From assembly GCF_027706745.1 (NCBI RefSeq), contig NZ_JAQFWP010000007.1, positions 1 through 64,000 of the forward strand: a DNA stretch of 64,000 nucleotides, read 5' to 3'. The DNA comes from Nocardiopsis suaedae (lineage in GTDB: Bacteria; Actinomycetota; Actinomycetes; Streptosporangiales; Streptosporangiaceae). The notes below the pieces were generated by a model. It worked only from the letters and a program-made list of their open reading frames with translations. It was not told where the DNA came from and did not search any database. The translations under genes were made by a program, and so were the position numbers. Below, piece by piece: positions 8,850-16,947 of the stretch (the first letter of the stretch is position 1; every line of letters begins with the position of its first letter).

Positions 8850-9111
8850 GCATCTGACCGTGACGGTCGACGGAGAGAGGGCCACCGCGGTCCCCGGGCA
8901 GACCGTGGCCGCGCTGCTGATCGGGCTCGGGCGCCGCTCCTGGCGCACCACCCGGGGCGACGGGCGGCCGCGCGGCGTCTTCTGCGGGATCGGCGTGTGC
9001 TTCGACTGCCTCGTCGTCGTCAACGGCGAACCCGACGTGCGGGCCTGCCGCCGCCGCGTCGCCGACGGGGACGCCATCCGGGTCCAGCACGGGGCGGAGA
9101 CCCCGTCATGA
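8842..9111 (+). CDS. (2Fe-2S) small subunit of the D-hydroxyproline dehydrogenase
   Basis: An 89-residue ferredoxin-like protein of the HcnA/sarcosine-oxidase type. The cluster ligands are visible in GVFCGIGVCFDCLVVV plus a later Cys in VRACRRRV, matching a C-x4-C-x2-C...C pattern. It starts with GTG 8842 inside the end of the previous gene and ends by ATGA overlap with the following one, so the three subunits are probably made in equal amounts. Its role would be electron transfer between the two flavoprotein subunits; this is inferred from family and context. Confidence 0.88.
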   Translation: MSEHLTVTVDGERATAVPGQTVAALLIGLGRRSWRTTRGDGRPRGVFCGIGVCFDCLVVVNGEPDVRACRRRVADGDAIRVQHGAETPS

Positions 9112-10454
9112 GCGCGCCCCCGCCCGTCACCATCGTCGGCGCCGGGCCCGCCGGGCTGGCCGCCGCCCGTGCGGCCGCCTCCGCCGGGGCCCGGGTCCGC
9201 CTCATCGACGCCGAACCCTCCCCGGGAGGGCAGTACCTGCGCGGCGACGCCCTCGCCGGTCCGCACGGCGGCGCGGCGGGCCAGGGGGCCCACGTACCCG
9301 ACGGCGCCGAACACATCTCCGACACCGAGGTGTGGGCCCTCGAACCGCTCCCCGGCGGCGGCGCCCGCCTCCACCTGCGCAGCGGCCCCGCCGACGGCTC
9401 AGGGGGCGCCCGCACCGCCGACGCCCCGGTCCTGGTCCTGGCCACCGGCGCGCACGACCGCGTCCTGCCCTTCCCCGGTTGGGACCTGCCCGGCGTCGTC
9501 ACCGCCGGAGCCGCCCAGGCCCTCGCCAAATCCCAGCGCACCGCCATCGGACGCACCGCGGTCGTCGCCGGGACCGGGCCGTTCCTGCTCCCCGTCACCC
9601 GGTCCCTCATCGGCGCGGGCGCGCGCGTGGCCGCCGTCCTCGAAGCGAACGCGCCCGTGTCCGGCTGGCTGCGCTGCGCCGGGGGCGCCGCCGCGGGCTT
9701 CGGCAAGTTCGGCGAACTCGTCGGCCACACCGCCGTCCTGGCACGCCGCCGCGTCCCCTACCGCACCCGCACCGCCGTCATCGCGGCCCACGGCGACGGC
9801 GTTCTCGAAGCGGTGACCACCGTGCGCCTCGACCCCGGATGGCGCCCGCTCCCCGGCACCGAACGCACCATCGCCGCCGACGCCCTGTGCCTAGGGTTCG
9901 GCTTCACCCCGCGCTTGGAGCTGGCCGTCGCCGCAGGGTGCGCGACCACCGGCGGATTCGTCCGCGTCGACGCCGCGCAGGCCACCTCCGCGCCCGGGGT
10001 GTTCGCCGCCGGGGAGCCGACCGGCATCGGCGGCGCCGCGCTCGCCGCCGCCGAAGGGGAGGTCGCCGGAACGGCGGCCGCGCGCGCTTGCGGGCACCCC
10101 GTCGTAGCACCGCTGGGCGCCCTGCGCCGCGTCCGCGCGGGCCGCCGGTTCGCGGCCGCGCTCGCCGCCGCCCACCCCCTCCGCCCCGGCTGGACGCGAT
10201 GGCCGCGGGACGACACCCCCGTGTGCCGCTGCGAAGAGGTGACGCTGAGCGACCTCCACGCGGCCGCGCGCTCCGCCTCGGGCGGGCGCGCCTTCAGACT
10301 CGCCTCCCGCGCCGGACTGGGCCTGTGCCAGGGCCGGGTCTGCGGCCGCAACACCGCCGAGCTCATCGGCCTCACCGACGACGACGCGCAGCGCTTCGAC
10401 CGCCGCCCCATCGCCGTCCCCGTCCGCCTCGGCGACCTCGCCGACGGCACCTGA
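9108..10454 (+). CDS. FAD/NAD(P)-binding subunit with BFD-type 2Fe-2S domain
   Basis: A protein of 448 residues starting at ATG 9108, which overlaps the previous stop; a longer upstream frame is a shadow. It has an N-terminal dinucleotide motif (VTIVGAGPAGLAAARAAA), a second central nucleotide-binding region (TAVVAGTGPFLLPVT) and a C-terminal BFD-like cluster domain with CRCEE and GLCQGRVCG cysteines. This is the HcnB-type subunit that closes the three-part dehydrogenase begun by the two genes upstream. It is cytoplasmic or membrane-associated and delivers electrons to the respiratory chain or oxygen; the acceptor is not identifiable here. Confidence 0.86.
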   Translation: MSAPPPVTIVGAGPAGLAAARAAASAGARVRLIDAEPSPGGQYLRGDALAGPHGGAAGQGAHVPDGAEHISDTEVWALEPLPGGGARLHLRSGPADGSGGARTADAPVLVLATGAHDRVLPFPGWDLPGVVTAGAAQALAKSQRTAIGRTAVVAGTGPFLLPVTRSLIGAGARVAAVLEANAPVSGWLRCAGGAAAGFGKFGELVGHTAVLARRRVPYRTRTAVIAAHGDGVLEAVTTVRLDPGWRPLPGTERTIAADALCLGFGFTPRLELAVAAGCATTGGFVRVDAAQATSAPGVFAAGEPTGIGGAALAAAEGEVAGTAAARACGHPVVAPLGALRRVRAGRRFAAALAAAHPLRPGWTRWPRDDTPVCRCEEVTLSDLHAAARSASGGRAFRLASRAGLGLCQGRVCGRNTAELIGLTDDDAQRFDRRPIAVPVRLGDLADGT

Positions 10455-10482
10455 ACCGCCGCCACCAGCAGGGAGAAGCAGC

Positions 10483-11418
10483 ATGCCCAATGACCTGCCC
10501 GATGAAAGGCTCGACGGCGTCATCGTCGCCACCGCCCTGCCCTACGCCCCCGACGAGCGCGCACCGGCGGGCCTGCGCGTCGACCTCGACGCCTACGCCG
10601 AACACTGCCGCTGGCTCATCGACAGCGGATGCCGGGGTGTGGGCCCCAACGGCTCCCTCGGCGAGTACTCCTCCCTGGAGGCCGACGAGCGCAGGGCCGT
10701 GGCCCGCACCGCCGTCGAGGCGGTCGGCGGCGACGGGGCCGTCGTCGTGGGCGTCCACGGCGCCGGCGCCCACCAGGCCCGTATGTGGGCCGAGCGCGCT
10801 GCCGAGGACGGCGCCGACGGCGTCCTCTGCCTGCCGCCCACCATGTACCGGGCCGGCCGCGCCGCCGTCCTGCACCACTTCGAGCAGGTCGCCTCGGTCG
10901 GCCTGCCCGTCATGGTCTACAACAACCCCTTCGACACCAAGGTCGACCTGGCCCCCGGCCTCGTCGCCGAGATCGCCGCCATCGACAACGTCGTGGCCGT
11001 CAAGGAGTTCTCCGGGGACGTGCGCCGCGTCCTCGAACTGCGTGAACGCGCCCCGGACCTGGCCGTCGTCGCCGGGGCCGACGACGTCGTCCTGGAATCC
11101 CTGCTCATGGGCGCCACCGGCTGGTTCGCCGGGTTCCCCAACGTCTTCCCGGCCGCCTCGGTGCGGCTGTACGGGCTCGCCCGCGCCGGGCGCCTGGAGG
11201 AGGCGCGCGCCCTGTACGAGCCCCTGGTGGGCGCGTTCCGCTGGGACTCGCGCACCGAGTTCGTGCAGGCGATCAAGCACGGCATGGACATGGTCGGACG
11301 GTACGGGGGCCCCTGCCGCCCGCCCCGCAGCCCCATCACCGGGCAGCGCCTCGCCGACCTGGAGGCCGACGTGCGCCGCGCCATGGCCCACCTCGACGCG
11401 CACCCCGCGGCGGCCTGA
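10483..11418 (+). CDS. DHDPS/NAL-family deaminase, likely pyrroline-4-hydroxy-2-carboxylate deaminase
   Basis: A 311-residue TIM-barrel lyase of the dihydrodipicolinate synthase/N-acetylneuraminate lyase family. The phosphate/carboxylate loop reads GPNGSLGEYSSL, the catalytic Tyr is in MVYNNPF, and the Schiff-base Lys is in VVAVKEFSGD. In hydroxyproline clusters this family converts the D-hydroxyproline dehydrogenase product to alpha-ketoglutarate semialdehyde. The 28-bp gap to the gene before it contains GGGAGAAGC as ribosome site. A general lysine-biosynthesis role is unlikely in this context. No dedicated semialdehyde dehydrogenase is in the operon; the enzyme at position 104 is a possible but unproven supplier. 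Confidence 0.83.
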   Translation: MPNDLPDERLDGVIVATALPYAPDERAPAGLRVDLDAYAEHCRWLIDSGCRGVGPNGSLGEYSSLEADERRAVARTAVEAVGGDGAVVVGVHGAGAHQARMWAERAAEDGADGVLCLPPTMYRAGRAAVLHHFEQVASVGLPVMVYNNPFDTKVDLAPGLVAEIAAIDNVVAVKEFSGDVRRVLELRERAPDLAVVAGADDVVLESLLMGATGWFAGFPNVFPAASVRLYGLARAGRLEEARALYEPLVGAFRWDSRTEFVQAIKHGMDMVGRYGGPCRPPRSPITGQRLADLEADVRRAMAHLDAHPAAA

Positions 11419-11419
11419 G

Positions 11420-12421
11420 ATGCGGGCCGCGCGCTACTTCTCCGCCGTCGACTCCCACACCGAGGGGATGCCGACCCGCGTCGTCACCGGCGGCGTGGCA
11501 CCCGTGCCCGGCGCCACCATGGCCGAGCGCCGCGCCCACTTCGCCGAGCACCTGGACCATATCCGGGAGCTCCTCGTCAACGAGCCCCGGGGGCACCCCG
11601 CCATGAGCGGGGCGGTCCTGCAGCCGCCGCTGCGCCCCGACGCCGACTGGGGCGTGCTGTTCATCGAGGTCTCCGGGCTGCTCCCGATGTGCGGCCACGG
11701 CACCATCGGCGTGGCCACCGTCCTGGTGGAGACCGGGATGGTGGAGGTCGCCGAGCCGGTCACCCGCGTCCGCCTGGACACCCCCGCGGGCCTGGTCACC
11801 GCCGAGGTCGCCGTCGAGGACGGCCGCGCGGAGGCGGTCACCTTCCGCAACGTCCCGGCCTTCGCGGTGGAGACCGGCGCCTCGGTCACCGTGCCGGGCC
11901 TGGGCGAGGTCGCCTACGACATGGCCTTCGGCGGCAACTTCTACGCCGTCGTGGACATCGCCGACCTGGGCATCCCCTTCGACCGCGCCGAGCGGGACCG
12001 GATGATGGACGCCGGAACGGCGATCATGGCCGCCATCAACGGGCAGGCGCGCCCGGTGCACCCGGCCGACCCCGGGATCTCCGGGTGCAAACACGTCCAA
12101 CTGGTCGCCCCCGGGCGGGACGGGGCCGACGCCCGCAACGCCATGGTCATCCACCCCGGCTGGTTCGACCGCTCGCCCTGCGGCACCGGCACCAGCGCGC
12201 GCATGGCCCAGCTGCACGCGCGCGGTGAACTCCCCCTGGGCCGCGACTTCGTCAACGAGTCCCTGATCGGGACGCGCTTCACCGGCCGCCTCGTCGAGAC
12301 GGCCGAGGTCGGCGGCGTGCCCGCCGTCGTCCCGACCATCACCGGCCGCGCCTGGATCACGGGCATGGGCCAGTACCTCCTCGACCCCCGGGACCCGTTC
12401 CCGCGCGGGTTCACCCTCTAG
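11420..12421 (+). CDS. 4-hydroxyproline 2-epimerase (proline racemase family)
   Basis: A 333-residue proline racemase-fold enzyme. Both catalytic cysteines are present: Cys91 in MCGHGTIG and Cys254 in SPCGTGTSA. The Cys/Cys pair separates racemases and epimerases from the Thr/Ser-containing 3-hydroxyproline dehydratases of the same family. In this operon the reaction is trans-4-hydroxy-L-proline to cis-4-hydroxy-D-proline, which feeds the dehydrogenase encoded upstream. The ATG follows the deaminase stop by 1 bp, so the genes are coupled. It is the last gene of the operon; a short GC-rich hairpin follows. Confidence 0.9.
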   Translation: MRAARYFSAVDSHTEGMPTRVVTGGVAPVPGATMAERRAHFAEHLDHIRELLVNEPRGHPAMSGAVLQPPLRPDADWGVLFIEVSGLLPMCGHGTIGVATVLVETGMVEVAEPVTRVRLDTPAGLVTAEVAVEDGRAEAVTFRNVPAFAVETGASVTVPGLGEVAYDMAFGGNFYAVVDIADLGIPFDRAERDRMMDAGTAIMAAINGQARPVHPADPGISGCKHVQLVAPGRDGADARNAMVIHPGWFDRSPCGTGTSARMAQLHARGELPLGRDFVNESLIGTRFTGRLVETAEVGGVPAVVPTITGRAWITGMGQYLLDPRDPFPRGFTL

Positions 12422-12458
12422 CCGGGGATTCCGCCCGGCCGCCGCGCCGGACGCCTGA

Positions 12459-12475
12459 CGCGCTCCCGGAGCGCG
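12459..12475. terminator. short GC hairpin after the hydroxyproline operon
   Basis: The arms CGCGCT (12459-12464) and AGCGCG (12470-12475) flank a 5-nt loop. It lies between the convergent epimerase and PPOX-fold genes and could terminate either. It is weaker than the other hairpins in this window. Confidence 0.4.
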
Positions 12476-12476
12476 C

Positions 12477-12902
12477 TCACCCCGTCATGTCGAAGTGCGC
12501 GATGACCTTGTCCGGACGCAGGCGCGCCACGACCTCCCCGGGGACGCCGTTGCGGCGGCCGAACTCCTCGGCCCGCTCGCGCCCCATATAGCGCGCGGCG
12601 ATCTCCGTGGCCGTGCGCAGCAGCTCCCCGGGGTCCTCCGAGAGCGTGGCGCGCCCCTGCAACTGGACGAACGCGAACGGCGGCTCCTCCAGGTCGACGC
12701 TGACCGCCACACGCGGGTCCCGAGCCATGGAACGCCCCTTGGCGGTGTCCCTTCCGGTGTTGAAGACGATCTCCCCGTCCTCGACGATGAACCAGACCGG
12801 AGCCACCAAGGGGCGGCCGTCGGATGCGGTGAAGGCGAGCTTCGCGGTGCGCGTGCCCTCCATCAGGAAGTCGCGCACGCGGGTGTCGTTCAAGGATGGC
12901 AT
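12477..12902 (-). CDS. PPOX-fold (pyridoxamine phosphate oxidase-like) flavin or F420 oxidoreductase
   Basis: A 141-residue split-barrel protein from ATG 12902 (MPSLNDTRVRDFLMEGT). Family features are the early strand TAKLAFTASDGRPLVAPVWF, the segment EIVFNTGRDTAKGRSMARDPRVAVSVD that contacts the cofactor, and a C-terminal helix. Small single-domain actinobacterial members generally bind FMN or F420 and reduce small molecules; the substrate cannot be read from sequence. The frame extends upstream to 13358, but that part is not protein-like. It faces away from the chorismate mutase leader region. Confidence 0.82.
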   Translation of the reverse strand: MPSLNDTRVRDFLMEGTRTAKLAFTASDGRPLVAPVWFIVEDGEIVFNTGRDTAKGRSMARDPRVAVSVDLEEPPFAFVQLQGRATLSEDPGELLRTATEIAARYMGRERAEEFGRRNGVPGEVVARLRPDKVIAHFDMTG

Positions 12903-13015
12903 GCGGTCACGGTAGTCCGGGAGCGGCCGCGCGGACGGTGTGCGCGCGCGTGTGTCGTGGAACGGGAACGGGGCCCGGCCGCGCCGACGGGGGAGGCGGC
13001 TCTGCGCGCTTGCGG

Positions 13016-13021
13016 TACACT
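13016..13021 (+). promoter_or_regulatory. candidate -10 element for the chorismate mutase leader
   Basis: TACACT ends 7 bp before the GTG of a 22-codon leader frame, so transcription would start at or next to that GTG and make a leaderless message. No clear -35 is seen. It is inferred from spacing only. Confidence 0.4.
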
Positions 13022-13028
13022 CTCCGTC

Positions 13029-13097
13029 GTGACCTGCCAGAAGCACCGCTATACGTTTACCGAGCCGGCCCGGGTGCGGCCGGCCGCTGGAGCGTGA
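13029..13097 (+). CDS. putative leader peptide upstream of chorismate mutase
   Basis: A 22-codon frame (GTG 13029, TGA 13095-13097) just after a -10-like TACACT, with no Shine-Dalgarno sequence, so it would be read as a leaderless message. It contains HRYTFTE, in which Tyr and Phe use TAT and TTT, codons that are very rare in this genome. It ends 30 bp before a classic hairpin plus T-tract. This layout is that of an attenuation leader responding to aromatic amino acids. With only one Tyr and one Phe, the sensing is less convincing than in enteric pheA leaders. Confidence 0.4.
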   Translation: MTCQKHRYTFTEPARVRPAAGA

Positions 13098-13127
13098 GCA
13101 GAGCGGTCGACGGGTCCCGAGCCGGCT

Positions 13128-13166
13128 GAGAGCGAGAAGGCGACGCCTTCCGCTCTTTTTCTTTTT
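13128..13166 (+). terminator. T-tract terminator/attenuator in the chorismate mutase leader
   Basis: The stem GAGAGCG-a-GAAGGC pairs with GCCTTC-CGCTCTT around a 3-nt loop (13128-13157) and runs into TTTTTCTTTTT (13156-13166). This is a textbook intrinsic terminator, rare in such GC-rich DNA. No + strand gene lies upstream apart from the leader frame, so it can only act on transcripts heading into the chorismate mutase gene. Confidence 0.7.
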
Positions 13167-13234
13167 CCAGCGGTCGGCTCCCCTTTGGCCAGGTGGGCGG
13201 TCGGCCGCCCCCAGGCCGAAAGGAATCAGCGACG

Positions 13235-13540
13235 ATGACCCCCACCGACGGCGCCACCGAAGCCGACGCCCCGCAGGTGCAGGAGCTGCGCGGGCACATC
13301 GACCAGGTCGACGCCCAGCTCGCCGAGCTGCTCGAGCGGCGCGCGCTGCTGGCCGCACAGGTGCAGCGCCTCAAGCCGGTCGGCGGGTTCGCCGGACGCG
13401 ATGAGGGCCGTGAGCGCAGCCTCGTCGCCGCCATGGCCCGCCGCGCCCCGCGGCTCGGGGAGCGGCGCCTGTCCCGCATCATGCGCGCCGTCATCGAGGC
13501 GGGCCTGGACGCCGCCGAGCAGGACCGGTCGCGCTCCTGA
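13235..13540 (+). CDS. chorismate mutase, AroQ type
   Basis: A 101-residue all-helical chorismate mutase that makes prephenate, the branch point to Phe and Tyr. The first helix reads LRGHIDQVDAQLAELLERRALLAAQV with the active-site Arg. The Lys in QRLKPVG and the RDEGRERSL segment supply the other pocket residues. The start is ATG 13235, preceded by GAAAGGA; the longer frame from 13193 is less likely. It is a monofunctional short form. It stands alone, not in an aromatic operon, behind a leader with a terminator, so control by attenuation is likely. Confidence 0.88.
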   Translation: MTPTDGATEADAPQVQELRGHIDQVDAQLAELLERRALLAAQVQRLKPVGGFAGRDEGRERSLVAAMARRAPRLGERRLSRIMRAVIEAGLDAAEQDRSRS

Positions 13541-13624
13541 CCACCGAGGGGGCCGTGGCCGACCGCGGGGGCGCGTGGTAAGAGAGGGGCGTCCTGGAAC
13601 GGGCCCGAGCGCACGGAGGTGGCC

Positions 13625-14575
13625 GTGGCCGACGGGAGTGCACCGGCCGCCCGCACGCGGCCGCCGGAACCGGTGAGTCAGACGACGATGGAACTGCTGC
13701 GCACCGGCCCCTTCCACGAGGCCCTGCGCGCGGCGGTCCAGGACAGCGGGCTGACCCTGGAGGGCCTGCAGCGGCGCATCCACAGGCGCGGGGTGCGGGT
13801 CAGCCTCACCGCCCTGAGCTACTGGAGGCAGGGCCGCAGCAGGCCCGAGCGGCCCGATTCGCTGCGCGCGCTCCGCGCCATCGAGGAGATCCTGCGCCTC
13901 CCCGACGGCTCCCTGCCCGCGCTGCTCGGGCCGCCCCGTCCGCGCGGGCGCTGGGCCCGCAGGGCGGGCCGCGGGGACGTGGGCCCCGGTGGCTTCGCGA
14001 CCGCCCCGCCGGGACCCGGGGCCCCGGTCGCCTGCGACACCGCGCTGCGCGCGTTCTGCCAGTTGGACAGCGTCCGTGTGGGGGCCGACCGGTCGATCCG
14101 GAGGGTAGGCACCCGCATGGTCCTGCGCGCGCTGGACGACGGACCCGAGCAGTGCACGGTCGTCTACAGCGGAGAGCCGGGCGTGCCGCCCTCGGCCATC
14201 CGGCCGGAGGCCGTCGAGGGCTGCACGGTGGGGCGGGTCCGCCGCCACCCGCATGACCCCCTGGTCGCGGCGGAGCTCCTGTTCGACCGCGCGCTGCACG
14301 CCGGGCAGACGCACCTGATCGAGTACGCCTTCACCATCACCGACCCGACCGCCAGCAGGGACTTCCGCAGGGCGTTCCGCTACCCCGCGCAGACCTACGT
14401 CCTCGATGTCCGCTTCGACCCTGGAGCGCTGCCGAGCCGGTGCTTCCGCTTCTCCCAGTCGAACCCCGCCTCCCCCGAGGTGGTCGAGGGCGAACTCGAC
14501 CCGGCCCCGTGCGGGTCGGTGCACATCGCCGAACACGGCATGGGCGGAGGAGTCCTGGGCATCGGCTGGGACTGA
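13625..14575 (+). CDS. hypothetical protein with N-terminal HTH-like segment
   Basis: A protein of 316 residues from GTG 13625, which has GGAGG at 13615-13619; an in-frame GTG at 13619 overlaps that site. Residues about 30-95 (FHEALRAAVQDSGLTLEGLQRRI, SLTALSYWRQGRSRP, IEEILRLPDGSLPALLG) look like an XRE-type helix-turn-helix often seen at the front of Streptomyces-type regulatory proteins. The rest is a predicted beta-rich domain with no family I recognise, possibly ligand-binding. No partner gene is evident. Confidence 0.7.
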   Translation: MADGSAPAARTRPPEPVSQTTMELLRTGPFHEALRAAVQDSGLTLEGLQRRIHRRGVRVSLTALSYWRQGRSRPERPDSLRALRAIEEILRLPDGSLPALLGPPRPRGRWARRAGRGDVGPGGFATAPPGPGAPVACDTALRAFCQLDSVRVGADRSIRRVGTRMVLRALDDGPEQCTVVYSGEPGVPPSAIRPEAVEGCTVGRVRRHPHDPLVAAELLFDRALHAGQTHLIEYAFTITDPTASRDFRRAFRYPAQTYVLDVRFDPGALPSRCFRFSQSNPASPEVVEGELDPAPCGSVHIAEHGMGGGVLGIGWD

Positions 14576-14594
14576 CCGCGCTTCACAGCAGGGT

Positions 14595-15797
14595 TCACCG
14601 CTGGGCCGAGAAGGCCTCCACGAGCCGGCGGAAGTCGTCGTCGGCGTACAGGGCGATGCTCTTGGCCCCGTGGTCCACCTCCACCCGTACCGGGCGCAGG
14701 TCGGGGCGGGCGTCGGGGGCGCCGTCCGGGCGCCACCAGAAGACCTGGTCGGTGATGGGCTTGTCGCCCTGGACGAAATGGGCGGCCACCTCCTGCAGGG
14801 TCTCCAGCGCGGCGATCGGGTGGTGCCCTCCGATCGGGTGGGCGATGACCACCTGCGGCACCGGCAGGGCGACCAGCGCCCCCGATGGCGGCGCCCCGCC
14901 CAGCGCGCGGTCGAGTGCGTGCACGTGCGCCGCCATGTACGGGTGCTCACCCCCGATGTGCACCAGCGGGATCCCGCCCGGCCCCTCGTGCGGGGTGATC
15001 TCGGCGGGCTCCTCCACCGAGTTGCGGATCGCGGCCTGGAAGGCCTGCTCGGGGGAGGCGCCGGTCCCGTCGAGGGCGGAGCGCTGGAGCGCCTGCACAC
15101 TGTCGGGGAAGTCCACGGCGACCGTCTCCCACAGGCCCGGTGCCAGCTCGCGCGTCACGAGTCCCGCGCGGATCTCCTCGGTCAGCGCCGACTCCGGGTA
15201 CAGCCGCAGTCGCAGCGCCTGCACGCCGTCGCCGGACACGCTCTCCGGCTGGTGCGACGCGCGCCCCAGGTCCCGTGCGCAGTCGCGGGCGAAGTCCGCG
15301 GCCAGCGCTTCGACGTCGGCCATCGGGCGCCCCTCGACCGCCGAACGGTAGCCGCGGGCGTCGACCTTTCCCGCGAACCCCTCCGTTTTCAGCCCGATCG
15401 TCCCCGGGTCGAGGAAGACCGCCGAGAAGCCCTGCCCCGCCAGGGCCCGCAGCACCGTGTGGCCGACGGTGTCGTCCTGCGGCAGCGGGTAGTGCGTCCC
15501 CAGGGGAACACCGCGCCGCCGGAAGCCGCGCATCATGCCGCGGACCACGCCCGCCGCGAACTCGGGCAGATCGCCGGGCGGCAGGCCCGCGGCCTCCCGG
15601 GAGGCGTCGGCCAGGTCCAGGTCGGTGGTGCCGCCCCCGGGCAGCGCCATGCGGAACCCGGCGGGACCGATCTGCTCGGCCTGGATGCGCTCGCGGGAGA
15701 ACGCCTCCAGAAGGGCGGAGGCGAAGTCCGGCCCCGGGGCGCCCTCGGCGGCGTCGCGGCGGTGCCGGCCGTGCGCCGGCGTCATCTCGTCACTCAC
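14595..15797 (-). CDS. hypothetical protein, possibly DUF1444-like
   Basis: A protein of 400 residues with no signal peptide or membrane helix. It has an internal pattern of two alpha/beta halves; GLWETVAVDFPDSVQAL and the C-terminal PVRVEVDHGAKSIALYADDDFRRLVEAF are reminiscent of the DUF1444 (YtpQ) family, though longer. That link is from memory and weak. The biochemical function is unknown. It is convergent with the 13625 gene (19 bp between stops) and divergent from ku, so it could share the promoter region with ku. Confidence 0.65.
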   Translation of the reverse strand: MSDEMTPAHGRHRRDAAEGAPGPDFASALLEAFSRERIQAEQIGPAGFRMALPGGGTTDLDLADASREAAGLPPGDLPEFAAGVVRGMMRGFRRRGVPLGTHYPLPQDDTVGHTVLRALAGQGFSAVFLDPGTIGLKTEGFAGKVDARGYRSAVEGRPMADVEALAADFARDCARDLGRASHQPESVSGDGVQALRLRLYPESALTEEIRAGLVTRELAPGLWETVAVDFPDSVQALQRSALDGTGASPEQAFQAAIRNSVEEPAEITPHEGPGGIPLVHIGGEHPYMAAHVHALDRALGGAPPSGALVALPVPQVVIAHPIGGHHPIAALETLQEVAAHFVQGDKPITDQVFWWRPDGAPDARPDLRPVRVEVDHGAKSIALYADDDFRRLVEAFSAQR

Positions 15798-15904
15798 GCC
15801 TTTGCGACGCTGTGCACCCCCGGCGCGGTTCCCGTCCCCCTTTACCCGGACGGAGCCGTGCTTTACCCGGCACGGGTGATGATGGCGGGGAGGGGGTGGC
15901 TACC

Positions 15905-16927
15905 GTGGTCAATCCTGTCTGGACCGGCACCCTGACGTTCGGAATGGTGTCGCTCTCGGTGCGGCTCTACAGCGCGCGCGAACGGCACGGACCGGTCATG
16001 CACCAGTTCCAGCGCGGAACCTCGGACCGGATCCGCTACAAGCGGGTGAACGAGCGGACCGGCAAGGAGGTCTCCCGAGACGACATCGTCCGCGGCGCGC
16101 GCGTGGACGAGGGCGACGGGGAGGACTATGTGGTGCTGGAGCCCCAGGACATCGAGTCGATCCTCCCGTCGCGCTCGCGCGCGATGGAGATCCGCGGGTT
16201 CGTTCCCCGCAAGCAGGTCGACCCGCTCTGGTACGCGGCGACGTACTTCGTCAGCCCCAAGGAGCGTGCCGCGGCCAAGCCCTACCGCCTGCTGTGCTCG
16301 GCCCTGGAGCGGACCGGGCGGCTCGGGCTGGCGACGTTCAACATGCGCGACCGCGAGCACCTGGTGCTCGTGGGGCCGCAACAGGGCGTGCTCTCCGCGT
16401 CCACGCTGTGGTGGCCGGACGAGATCCGCGACCCCGAGGACGTGATGCCGTCGATCTCCGAGGCCGACCTCAGCGATTCCGAGCTCGGGCTGGCCGAGCA
16501 GCTCGTCGAGGCGATGGCGACGGACTGGGAGCCCTCCGACTACACCGACGCCTACCAACAGCGCCTGGAGGAGCTGATCGAGGCCAAGAGCAAGGGCCGC
16601 ACCATCTCCTACGAGGAGGAGGAACCCGAAGAGAAGGGCACCGTCGTCCAGCTCACCGACGCCCTCCGCGAGAGCCTCAAGGAACGGAAGAAGAACGGGA
16701 AGGGCTCGGGCGGCAAGCAGAAGGGCGGCGCGTCCACACGTGCGCCCAGCCCGCGCCGATCCCAGGAAGGCGGGGACGCGGCGGGCCGATCCGGGAGGCG
16801 GACGAAGAAGGAACTGCTCAAGGAGGCCGGGGACCTGGAGATCCAAGGCCGCTCGAAGATGAGCAGGGACGAGCTGGCCGAGGCGGTGGAGGAGGCGAGG
16901 AACGCCCCCTCACCCGCGGCACGCTGA
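15905..16927 (+). CDS. ku: Ku protein, non-homologous end joining
   Basis: A 340-residue bacterial Ku homodimer subunit that encircles DNA ends and recruits ligase. The canonical N-terminus NPVWTGTLTFGMVSLSVRLYSA fixes the start at GTG 15905, with GGGGAGGGGG just upstream. The core domain contains YKRVNERTGKEV and AAKPYRLLCSALE. The C-terminal extension is Lys-rich (KERKKNGKGSGGKQ) and ends in a SAP/Rho-N-like helical segment (TKKELLKEAGDLEIQGRSKM), seen in long actinobacterial Ku proteins and thought to aid DNA binding. It is convergent with a DNA ligase gene 20 bp away. Confidence 0.95.
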   Translation: MVNPVWTGTLTFGMVSLSVRLYSARERHGPVMHQFQRGTSDRIRYKRVNERTGKEVSRDDIVRGARVDEGDGEDYVVLEPQDIESILPSRSRAMEIRGFVPRKQVDPLWYAATYFVSPKERAAAKPYRLLCSALERTGRLGLATFNMRDREHLVLVGPQQGVLSASTLWWPDEIRDPEDVMPSISEADLSDSELGLAEQLVEAMATDWEPSDYTDAYQQRLEELIEAKSKGRTISYEEEEPEEKGTVVQLTDALRESLKERKKNGKGSGGKQKGGASTRAPSPRRSQEGGDAAGRSGRRTKKELLKEAGDLEIQGRSKMSRDELAEAVEEARNAPSPAAR

Positions 16928-16947
16928 ACCGCCCCGGCCCCTGTCCG

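Noticed and set aside
9332-12421. 1029-residue plus-strand frame that ends with the epimerase
   Set aside because: Only the last 333 residues are protein-like (the epimerase). The upstream part is an alternate-frame reading of the dehydrogenase and deaminase genes.
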